A DNA stretch of 32,500 nucleotides from Neocallimastix lanati (nom. inval.) (lineage: Eukaryota; Neocallimastigomycota; Neocallimastigomycetes; Neocallimastigales; Neocallimastigaceae). The stretch spans positions 845,001-877,500 of the forward strand of contig JACVTC010000009.1 in NCBI GenBank assembly GCA_016946835.1, given 5' to 3'. This document shows positions 22,724-32,500 of this stretch, piece by piece (position 1 is the stretch's first letter; each line of letters opens with the position of its first letter). Both the position numbers and the translations under genes were made by a program. The notes beneath the pieces were generated by a model, which had not been told where the DNA came from, did no database searches, and was given only the letters and a program-made list of their open reading frames with translations.

Positions 22724-22728
<5 letters not shown>
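20109..22728 (+). CDS. F-box protein with a large Asn/Glu/Asp tract, two exons
   Basis: Exon 1 is 20109-20274, the intron is 20275-20596 (GTAATT...TATAG, phase 1), and exon 2 is 20597-22728, giving 765 aa. Residues about 81-121 (SLDLWDRILSNLAFEDIKRF followed by SLTSHYANEIV) fit the F-box pattern (leucine-proline-type helix, WDRIL, LSLTS), suggesting a Skp1-Cullin-F-box substrate adaptor. The N-terminus (FEPDYKHYKIPHEYLTYKNW) and the C-terminal region (about 600-765; FGSIGHLYKGRFEILTHSIS, MRCCGGKHEMLRNYLWPMLA) are not recognised but have ordinary globular composition. Residues about 390-527 are low-complexity Asn with Glu/Asp (NNEND units). The intron joins an exon-1 G to AA (Glu56), so the internal ATG at 20584 lies within the intron and is not the start. 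F-box assignment is by pattern only; no substrate-binding domain was seen. Confidence 0.75.
21600..22008 (+). repeat. Coding (AATGAAAATGAT)n tract
   Basis: About 400 bases of AAT/GAA/GAT codons inside the F-box gene, encoding Asn with Glu and Asp. All variation keeps the frame. Reading it in a shifted frame gives a Met/Ile/Lys repeat, which is not a gene. Confidence 0.95.
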
Positions 22729-22761
<33 letters not shown>

Positions 22762-23157
22762 AACAAAAAATTAAATTATATTTAAATTATATAATATATA
22801 TACATATGTATATATATATAAAGCGTTAAATATAAATCTTTTCATTTACAGCTATAAACACATTATTTTTAAATATAGTAAATATGATACATAATAATAC
22901 ACATATTTTAATTCGTAAATATTATCATTGACTATATATATAAATATATATATATATATATTTTTTTTTTTACACCTTTATATCTATAATTCATTTATAA
23001 TGTAAACTTTAAAAATAGAGTTACTATCTTTTAATGAAAAAAAAAAAAAATTTTTTTTTTTTTTTTTTTTTTTTAGAAATACTTATTTGATAACATATTA
23101 CTATCTATCTATAATTTTATTTTTATTTTTAATATTATTATATATATTTTCAAAAAA

Positions 23158-23210
<53 letters not shown>

Positions 23211-23375
23211 ATTAATACAATTTTGTACTATGTAAAACAATAAATATATTTTTGAAAAAAAAAAAAAATTTTTTGAAATGCTTATTTGATAAAATATTAC
23301 TATCTATTTACAATTTTTATTTTTAATATTATATTATTTTTTTTCAAAAAAAAAAATAAAAAAATAAAAATAAAA

Positions 23376-23415
<40 letters not shown>

Positions 23416-23685
23416 ATTAATACAATTTTGTACTATGTAAAACAATAAGCGTAATACTTTCTGAAAAAAAAAAAAAAATAAATATATATATATATATATA
23501 ATGTTACTTGTCTATGTGTATAAATCATTTATTTATTTATTTATTAATATTATTATTATTTTTTTTTTATAAAAAAATAATTCTCATTTATTTCTATTTA
23601 TTAACTTTTTTTTTTTTTTTTTTAAATATATATATAATTTAAATCTATAATCAATATAAAATATTTAATATTTAATCGATGGAAA

Positions 23686-23728
<43 letters not shown>

Positions 23729-23899
23729 AATAGAAAATTATATATATAAATATAATAATTATTAAAAAAGATAATAGTAATTCATATATATGTATTTATA
23801 TGTATATTCTATGTTTTTATTTGTAATTAAATAAATAAAAAATAATCTTCTTTTTATAATAAAAATGAATATATTCAGTAATAATAGTTTTTTTTTTAC

Positions 23900-23935
<36 letters not shown>

Positions 23936-24022
23936 CATATTATTATTTTATTTTTTACAATATTGCTTTAGTATAATTATGAATATCTATACGATAGTTT
24001 AAATACTTTTTTTATTAATAAT
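22729..24022. other. Convergent spacer with a tandem duplication
   Basis: Holds the 3' flanks of the F-box and RGP1 genes. A segment of about 170 bases occurs twice (23075-23243 and 23275-23448). Both start with (A/G)AAAT(A/G)CTTATTTGATAA and end with TACAATTTTGTACTATGTAA, differing mostly in poly-A and TA lengths. Long T runs lie at 23057 and 23692. No gene seen. Confidence 0.8.
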
Positions 24023-24268
24023 TTAAATATAAATAGAAACGTATTCATTTGCTTTACTTTCTTGAATACTATTTTGGGAACCGTAAACTTTAATAGGAAT
24101 TTTACAATCAAAATATTCTACGTTAGATTTTGTTATACCCGAGGAATGAATAAAATTATCATTTTTTGAATCTATATTTATAATCTTTTCATTAGAGCTA
24201 GTAATGAATTCAAATCGTAAGAACCATTTTAAATTAACTATTGTTATTAAAAAAATTAAAATATTTAA

Positions 24269-24323
<55 letters not shown>

Positions 24324-25911
24324 ATTAGTAAAAAATTTAAATAATTAATATATAAAAATATTTTAATATATATATATATATTTTTTGTTATTTATTTATT
24401 TACCGGCATTAATATTAAATTCTGGAGTACCATATAACGGTATAGGTAATTCTACAAAAATTTTAGAATTATTTAGACAAAAATCATGTTGTTGAGCAAT
24501 GATTTTCTTAGTGACACGTCCTCCTTTTCCTTTTGAACGGAGAGCATATGGATATTCTATTTGTTCATCTGTTTCTAAATAGGTGGTTACTTGATAACAT
24601 CTTAATGCATTGGTTTTAAATTTTATAATACCAATAATTGATTCACCTAAACGATAGACATTTCTAGTAAAAAGTAATTGGGCAACGTTTTCATTATCCT
24701 TACAAATTTCATATGATACTATTTTTTTTTTTTTTTTTTAAATATATTGATTGAAATAATTTAAGTCAATAATTAAAGTCAATAAAAATAATTTTTTTTT
24801 CTTTTTTTTTTTAGTTATTTGTAAAGAATTATATATATATATATATATTCAACTTTATATATTTGTTTATCTCTTTTTATTAATATACCTTTTGATGCTT
24901 GTTGACATAAATGATATACATTTCTAAATGAAAAACCATTATTAATCTTTACTGAATGATTTGTTTCAATAGGTGTATATGGTAATGGACTATGAATTAA
25001 ATCAAGAGATTCTTTTAATACAAAATATTTATAATTGAATATATATATATGTATATATATAAAGATTTCATCAATACACATATATACATTTATTAATAAT
25101 TTTAAATATATTTTTATAATATATAACATTAATATATTTAATAATAATAATAATAAGGTACCTGTATTTCTTTGACTTATTGTTGATAAATCTTTATTTA
25201 TAATTACTGGATTCATAATATCATAAGCAGGTTTAGATCCATCATCTAAATTAAATAAATAAATAAATAAATAAATAAAATAATAGTTTAATTTATGAAG
25301 TATTTTTTTTTTATTATCTTTTTTTTTTCTTTTTCTTTTTTTTTTTTTTTTAAATAATTAATTTTTATTTTTTAATTTTTAAATCAATTACCTTCTACAA
25401 ATGAAAATACTTTAAATGGTAATGTAATTGAATATGGTGTTGTATTTAATGGTGTTTTTTGAATACCAATATGTATACTATAATTAATTTTTATTGATCT
25501 TCCGTAATAAGTTGGAGGTATTGATGTTGGTAATATAATAGAATAATCAACTATATATAATCATATTAATAGTTAATTTTTATTTAAAAATTTTTTTTTT
25601 TTAATAATTCATTACTCTTGCTAAGATTTTTATGTCTTATTTTATACTTACATATCTTAGTTTCTCCAGGTTCAAGTGATAAATCACAAAACAAAATGCC
25701 AGGAGCTGTTGAATAAACGGGTATATCTAGTTATAGTTAAATATATAATTTTATAATAAATATTTCAAATTAGTTATTAAAGTATTAATAATAATGGAAA
25801 AATGTGATATAATTAATAATAATATTAAATAAATAAGTAAATAAATAAATAAATAAATAATAAATAATAATAATAAATAATAATAATAAATAATAATAAT
25901 AAATAATAATA

Positions 25912-25956
<45 letters not shown>

Positions 25957-25963
25957 TAATAAC

Positions 25964-26029
<66 letters not shown>

Positions 26030-27562
26030 ACATTTATATAATTATGGTATATATATTTTTATATATCGTTTAAAATATTTACCTATTCTATTATATTTTG
26101 GATCATTGGACTTATTCATTTCATATCCCATGGATCCTCCTCCTCCAACTTTACTTCCATATCGTATTTTAGATTTAATAGAATCAAAAAGATTTAAATT
26201 AATGTGATTACCATCTAATGTACATTTACCTATAACTTGAATGTATCCAATGGAAAGGGTTTCTCTAGTTGATTTTGATTTTGGAGATAATGAATTCTTA
26301 ATAGAATCATTTTTATTGTTATTACCAGTACCAGTACTATTGGTATCAACAACAGAATTTGTTATACTATTTTCTAAAATATTTGAGCTTGAATTATTAT
26401 AACTTTTAGTTTCAAAATTAGTATTTAGACTCACATTGGACATAGAATATTGAGGTTTACTTTTATCTAAGGAATATAAACTATTATTTGAAAAATTATT
26501 TAATTTTTTAAATGAACTATTATTTGATGAAGCGGCTTGATGAGAATTTTGAGAAGAAGTATCATCACTATATCTACGGTTATGACGAGGGCTGGAATGA
26601 ACATTAATCCTTTTAATTTCTGTACCTTTATTATTTAAATTTGGATTATTTGAATTTGAGGAGGAGCTTTGATTATTATTATTAACATTAAGAGATTTTA
26701 ATTTTGTTTGAATATTAATTTGAGTATCATTACCCGATAATTCCGTTATTTCATAGTTATTTGGTGTATTGGCATCGGTGCTTGCACTTGGTGGACCAGC
26801 ACTTGATAAATTTGTATCATCATAATCAAAATTGGTGATAATTGTATTAGGACTTGAAATTTCACTAACCAAAGTATTTGTATTACTTTGAATGGTACTA
26901 TTCTGCGATGTATTACTATTATAACTACTTCTTTGAATTAAAGTATTGTTAGTATCATCAATGCTAGAAGATTCATTGATTTCTTGTTTTCCTTTATTTA
27001 CTTCATTTTGATTTGTGGATGCTTCTGTTTCGTCATCATTTAGTAAAAATAACATTGAACGTCTAATTATTCTTTTTAAACCAAACATTCTTCCTTCATT
27101 ATCATTATTTGTTCTTGATGAATTACCACCAGTATTATTTATATTGCTATTATTATTATTATTATTAGTAGTAGTAGTAGTATTAGTATTACGGTTTATT
27201 GTTGTAGTTTTATTATTGGTTGCTGATGTATTCGTTTGGGTAAATTTATTATTATTATTTAAAGTAGTATCAATACTATTTAAACCATATTTTTCACTCT
27301 TTTTTCTTGTTTTATCAAGACCTATTTTTATAGGTTTTGTTGCTGAATCAGTAGACTTTCTGCGTCTTATTATAGATTTACTTTTTAAAAATACATCGTT
27401 GAAGGGAGACACACTAATATTCTTCACTTTTTTATCCTGTAAATTTTTTAATGAACCTGACGTTGAATTTGTGATTTTAATACTACAAGTGATTTTTTCA
27501 CCACCCCAGAAAAGAGCATCCTTATTTTTCTTAGGAAAAGAAGCTTTTACAATAACTGGCAT
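24023..27562 (-). CDS. RGP1: RGP1-family Rab6/Ypt6 GEF subunit, seven exons
   Basis: Rgp1 forms with Ric1 the exchange factor that activates Ypt6/Rab6 at the Golgi. Exons on the minus strand: 27562-26083, 25726-25652, 25550-25392, 25245-25162, 25011-24889, 24718-24404, 24237-24023; 816 aa. The N-terminal arrestin-like strand is VKASFPKKNKDALFWGGEKI. Residues about 440-482 (YIQVIGKCTLDGNHINLNLF, then a GGGG run) match the fungal Rgp1 TLDG...GGGG block. APGILFCDLSLEPGETKIFD (501-520) matches human [40 protein letters not shown] and LETDEQIEYPYALRSK (exon 6), then LKWFLRFEFITSS (exon 7), match the C-terminal Rgp1 domain (human SLKWRLHFEFVTS). Residues about 110-430 are a Ser/Asn/Thr-rich insert. 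All six introns are phase 1 with GT-AG ends, which supports the model. The start is the first ATG of the long exon. Confidence 0.93.
25823..26028. repeat. (TAA)n/(AAAT)n/(TA)n microsatellite in RGP1 intron 1
   Basis: About 200 bases of AAAT tetramers, then TAA triplets, then a TA run, inside the first RGP1 intron. A second (AAAT)n tract lies in intron 6 (about 24262-24325). Confidence 0.9.
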
Positions 27563-28691
27563 TGTATATTATATTTTAGTTGAATTATTAATTGTTTTTT
27601 TAAATGTATATATATAATTGTAATTATTGAAAAAAAAGAAATAAATAATTATTGATTCTTTAAATATATTAATTAAAAAAAAAAAATATCAGACAAATAA
27701 TTATATATTTAAAATACTTATATTTAATATATAATATTTAATTTTATATTTATGAAAATATTACAAATATATAAAAATACAATATTAAATTAAATTAAAA
27801 AGGCATTTATGTATAAAATATTCATCCTTGAATTATATTTATTTATATTATATTTTCATTTTAAATTTTAAATAAAGAAATAATTATTGGTTTGGCTAAT
27901 GCAAATTTCAAATTTGGATTTATAAAATTTTATTTGTTAAATTAGTTGAATGATTTTTAAAATAACTGGTAAAATAAAAAGAATATAATATTTAATATCA
28001 TTAATATAACATTTGATATTTTAAAATTTTGAATCCATTCGTTCATTCATTCGTTCATTCGTTCATTCGTTCATTCTTTCATTCTTTCATTCTTTCATTC
28101 TTTCATTCTTTCATTCTTTATTTTTTTCTTAAATTTAAATATGAATTAAAATTTACTTTTTGAAAGTTAAGTATTTTGAAAATTAATTGTAATATTTATA
28201 TATGATTAAGTTTTATTAATATAATAATGTATTTTTTTTTTTAAAGTATTATAAGATACTAAAACGAATTAATTAAATATTTTGTTTATTAATAAATATT
28301 ATTATCATCTCTTAAAACTTATATTTTATCTATTTAAAATTTTTAATTTTCTATTACAATATTGAAATTCACATAGAAATGTTATTAAATTTTAATAATT
28401 TAATATTTATTTGCTTATTTGACTTTTTTACTGTAAATTAAATATATTATCTTTTTTCCTTTTTTATTTTTTTTTTAAAAAAAAATTCTATTATAGTTTA
28501 TATCCAGAAAAAGTTAAAATTTAAGCTATTCTTTTAAAATAGACCATAATAAAAAAAAAAATAAAAAATAAAAAATAAAAAATACAAAATGAAAGACTTT
28601 TTATAAAAATTTTAAATACCCACTTTTATAGTATTATAGTATCATTATGGATTAATATTATTATTATTATTATTATTATTATTAGTATTAG

Positions 28692-28723
<32 letters not shown>

Positions 28724-30284
28724 CGAGTAATATTTTTAAATAATATTATAGTTATTTAAACAAGAATACTATTTATTAAGTAGTAGATTTCATTTAAGTT
28801 TTATATCTATCTGTTTATTAATTCTATATAAGTTTATTGAATTTTTTCTATTCTTAAATATATTTTAAAGTTTGAAGATAAAAATACTAATTTTTATTGG
28901 TAAAAATAAACAGTATTTAAATTTATTTATTTATTTATTTATTTTAATTTTTATTTACTTTATTTATTTAAATAATACCATTGATATATTCATTATTTAT
29001 TAATACAATTAAAGTGTTTTTATTTATTTATTTATTTATTTATTTATATTTATTTATTTATATAATTAATTATTTATTTATATTTAATTTTTTTTTAATT
29101 TCAAATAATTATTTGAATAAATTATATATAATTATTTATTCATTAGTTAATAATCATTTATATATTAAATAATTTAAAAAAATAATAATAAAACTTTATA
29201 TAAACTTTTTTTAAAACTTCACAATTTATTTTAAATACATTACATTATATAATGTATTCTAAATTTTAATAGGAATTAAAGTTTGAATAATTACATTTAT
29301 AATAAATTTTCAAACATGATTAAAATAACTTTTATTAATCATGCTTTATGCTTTATAATACAAATAATATCTTATTAATATATTGGTTGAATAATTGAAT
29401 TTATTATGGAAAAAAATATGAATTATATTTAATAAATTGATATGATATATAATATATTTAATTATAATATATTAGATTACTATTTATTAATGCTTTGGAA
29501 TAGTGATTAATTACACATAACACATAATAATCATAAACATAAATAAGTAAATAAATAAATAAAAGGTAAATAAATAAATAAATATAAATAAGTGAATAAA
29601 TAATCAACTACTTATTTTTTATTTTTCAAAATATTTTTCGTTGTGCTTTATCAATTGTTAATTCCAATAGTTAATTAACATACATTATTTATATAGAGTT
29701 TATTATTATTATTATAATTATTATTATTATTAATATTATTATTATTTTTGATTTAAATAATATTTATTTTTATATCTTATTTGCTATGTTTAATTAAAAT
29801 TTTTTACTGTTATTTTATTTATTTTTTTTTTTGTTAATTTTTTATAGATATTATTTCATTAGTATTTTACATTTATTTTCATATTTTTTTTTTTTTTTTT
29901 TTTAATTTTACTTAATATCTTATTATAATTATTACTTTTATTCTTCGTTTTTTAATAATAATTATTAATTTCCATTTTTTTTTTTTTTAATATTTTAATA
30001 TTTTTTTTAAAATATATATTATTTTTATTATTTAATCTATTATTAACATTAATTTAAATTTCGACGACTAAAATCAACATATTAATAATTATTTTTATAT
30101 TATTTTTTCCTTCCAATTTTGGATTTAAAATTAATTAAATGTGATCATTAATTTTTGGTATTCTTTTCCTAAATTACTTTTTCTTTTTCTTTGCCATTTT
30201 TTTTATATATATTTTTATTTTATTTTATTTTAATTTATTTTTTTTTATTTTATTTTATTCTATTTTATGATATATAACACTTTC
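27563..30284. other. Long AT-rich spacer upstream of RGP1
   Basis: 2.7 kb with no supported gene. It contains the CATTCGTT/CATTCTTT repeat (28036-28119, listed separately), (TTTA)n at about 28920-28945 and 29020-29060, and an imperfect foldback CATGATTAA...TTAATCATG (29315-29343). The open frame near 28981-29172 is pure Ile/Tyr/Phe/Leu/Asn from these repeats. Confidence 0.65.
28036..28119 (+). repeat. CATTCGTT / CATTCTTT minisatellite
   Basis: About twenty tetramers in tandem. The 5' half alternates CATT with CGTT and the 3' half alternates CATT with CTTT, so two variant blocks have expanded side by side. Confidence 0.93.
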
Positions 30285-31094
30285 AGAAAGGAAATCACAT
30301 AGAGTTCTTGAAAATCATATGATTTATCAACATCATCAACTCTATATTGAACATGATAACAGCGAATTTGAACTCATGATCTCCATACAATGTCTCCAGG
30401 CTTTAATGAATTATACGTTATGCTCTCAATAATAATTTGACTAGTTTCAAAATAGGATGATAAAAGTTGTCATTTATTATTTCTTTGTTTATTTAAATTT
30501 GAATCTAATTTTTCCTCTATTGAATAACTAATTGAATTTAATGGTTAATTATTGGTAAAACTACACTTTTCTTTATTGTAATTTATAAAATAGGTTGAAG
30601 TATGTCTTTTTTATTTTTGATATTGTTTTAAACATTGATGTTCTTCTTTATTATTCCTTTGTGGATAATACAAATTAACATTTGTTTCTTATTGAAATGG
30701 ATTTATATTGGAATATTTATTATTTAAATCATAATTATTATTTGAAATAGTATAATGAATGATAACTTTGTTTGAACTTTCACTAGATAATATATCTTTA
30801 GAATATTGATGAGGAGTGAAAATATTTTTTAACATATTGATTTTTATTGATTATATCATTATGTAATTAATTACGTTAGATGGAAGATTTTTTTTAGATA
30901 AATAATCATCGTTTTTCATTGAAATGAAAACTTTTTTGAGACACAGGATGATTATTTCACAAAAAATTTTGCATATCAATTGGAAATACATCTTGATTTG
31001 GAGGCATTTTCAATATCAATCATAAAGATTTCAGTGTTCCATCATTTTTCTGGGAAAAGAACCTGTGAAAGTTTTGTTGATAAATTTAATACTA

Positions 31095-31125
<31 letters not shown>

Positions 31126-31585
31126 TTCTGATTCTCTTGGTTTTTCATTATATATTACAGCCTCAATTTCATCTTGTAAAATGTGTCTTTACTTTTTTCC
31201 ATAATCATCTAAAAAGTATAAAAAAAGTAGTATTCAATATTATTATATAAATTATTGTTAGATAAACGAAAAGAAGATAATGATATTTTTATTTAATTTA
31301 TTTTCTATTTTATCATTTTGAATTAAATTTCCAGGACTTGTATTAATAATAAATGAATTTTTCTCATTATTTAATGACGAAAGTATTTGGAACTGTTTTA
31401 AATTTTTTTTTAGTTTAGATTCATAATAGATAAAAAAAAAAAAAGGATAATTTCGTAAATCGTTATACTACATTTGAATGAATGAATAATGTAGACGTTT
31501 CCACCTCATTATTTTCAGTTAAATTTATTATTATTTTAAATTTTTTGTATTATTCCCTATAAATTTTTATTTTTATTTATTATAC
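30285..31585 (-). pseudogene. Decayed multi-exon gene of unknown family
   Basis: Minus-strand segments have protein-like composition but are split by stops and frame changes. From 5' to 3': INLTENNEVETSTLFIHSNV (about 31470-31530); YESKLKKNLKQFQILSSLNN and INTSPGNLIQNDKIENKLNK (about 31280-31425); after a possible intron AG near 31207, QDEIEAVIYNEKPRESES (about 31125-31180); MPPNQDVFPIDMQNFL (about 30955-31007); FTPHQYSKDILSSESSNKVI (about 30770-30830); and YNSLKPGDIVWRS, TGA, VQIRCYHVQYRVDDVDKSYD (about 30300-30405). Stops include TGA (several), TAA in FQ-stop-ETNV, and TAA near KKQ-like sites. I do not recognise the family. Higher GC than its surroundings marks it as former coding DNA. It may be a real gene with more introns than I can place, but too many breaks fall within one frame. 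Confidence 0.55.
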
Positions 31586-32500
31586 AATATTAATAAAGTA
31601 TCTTAATTGAAATTTACTAAAATTTATTTGATTTATAAATAAAATTATATAAGAAACTTTTTATTTAATTATTATTAATTAAATAATTATTATTTATTAT
31701 TTTTATTTTAATAATTAATTAATTAATTTTAGTTAATTGTTAAAATTATATTTATATTTAAATTTAAAAAAAAAAAAAAATTATTATATTTATCAATTTA
31801 TCATATAGAAATGAAATAAGTTTGTTTATTAAATATAAAAATAATGTTTTATATAAATTAAAGTTATATATAATATTTTTTTTTAAATTAAAATTATTTT
31901 CTATACTATAATTATTCAAATTTTTTTTTATATTCTTAATAATTATTTTTATTTTTTAATTAAATATATAAAATTAAAGTTTAATTATTATAATAAAGAC
32001 TTTTACGGATAATTTATAAATATTCGTGTAACTTTATATATATGACAAATATTTTAAATATTCGTGCAACTTTATGCGAGTGACAAAAAATGAAAGAAGG
32101 TATATAATAATAAGAATAAACATGAATATAATACTAATAAATAATAAATATTAATTAAATATTAAATAATAAATATTAAATAATAGATATTAAATAATAA
32201 ATAAATAATAAATAAATAATAAATATGGATATTAAATAATAAATAAATAATAAATAAATAATAAATATGGATATTAAATAATAAATAAATAATAAATATA
32301 GATATTAAATAATAAATAAATAATAAATATAGATATTAAATAATAAATAAATAATAAATATAATTAAGTAAAAGTAGACAAATATAATAACAATCTAAAA
32401 TTATTAAATAATAATAATAATAAAAACAATAACAATAATAATGATTATATATAATAATAGAATAATAAAAATTTATATCATTCCATTTTAATAATTATTG
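31586..32500. repeat. AT-rich end of window with short direct repeats and a minisatellite
   Basis: A 32-base direct repeat AAATATTCGTG(T/C)AACTTTA occurs at 32018-32049 and 32056-32087. From about 32140 to 32360 a minisatellite repeats ATATGGATATTAAATAATAA and ATATAGATATTAAATAATAA with AATAAATAATAAAT filler in units of about 40-54 bases. No gene seen. Confidence 0.8.

Noticed and set aside
24815-25216. A single 133-codon minus-strand ORF as an independent gene
   Set aside because: It reads through an RGP1 intron. Splicing its two good ends (exons 4 and 5) into RGP1 explains the conserved parts and removes the Leu/Ile filler.
27015-27617. A 200-codon plus-strand frame over RGP1 exon 1
   Set aside because: It is antisense to a well-supported RGP1 exon and consists of Leu/Val runs complementary to Asn/Thr codons.
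28981-29172. A 63-codon plus-strand frame
   Set aside because: It is made of TTTA tetramers giving Ile/Tyr/Leu/Phe only.

Overview
This is an extremely AT-rich eukaryotic nuclear sequence. It has long A/T homopolymers (up to 65 T in a row), TAA/TTA and AAAT microsatellites, short GT-AG introns, Asn-rich proteins and TAA as the stop of every gene whose end I can place. A fungal-type kexin, a CBM1 plus polysaccharide deacetylase relic and a UXT prefoldin (absent from yeasts as far as I know) together fit an early-diverging fungus. An anaerobic gut fungus (Neocallimastigomycota) is my best guess; this is inferred from composition and gene content and was not searched.

Layout. 20-4940 (+): a nine-exon kexin (KEX2) with intact catalytic residues. 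5862-7343 (-): a two-exon XRCC2-type RAD51 paralog, convergent with KEX2. 7622-7980: first copy of a short inverted-repeat element. 8661-9748 (+): a secreted CBM1 + NodB/CE4 deacetylase, now a pseudogene. 10375-10640 (+) and 12363-12447 (-): two further CE4 fragments. 11314-12051 (+): an unrecognised four-span Cys-rich membrane protein. 12966-13716 (+): a Trp-rich/Cys-repeat ORF with in-frame TGA codons, whose 3' end is duplicated perfectly in tandem (161 bp). 15481-15934: second copy of the inverted-repeat element. 16098-17168 (+): a five-exon UXT homolog. 20109-22728 (+): a two-exon F-box protein with a large Asn/Glu/Asp tract. 24023-27562 (-): a seven-exon RGP1 homolog (Rab6/Ypt6 GEF subunit), convergent with the F-box gene. 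30285-31585 (-): a decayed multi-exon gene of unknown family. The rest is AT-rich spacer with microsatellites, tandem duplications and foldbacks.

There is no operon-like logic. The intact genes are housekeeping functions: Golgi proteolysis, recombinational repair, a prefoldin-like chaperone, an F-box adaptor and Golgi Rab activation. The accessory block between about 8.6 and 14 kb is different: a local CE4 family is dying there alongside fresh duplications. I saw no tRNA, rRNA or CRISPR array and no complete transposase. Exon structures were obtained by joining reading frames at GT-AG sites and matching remembered family motifs; no alignment or transcript data were available.
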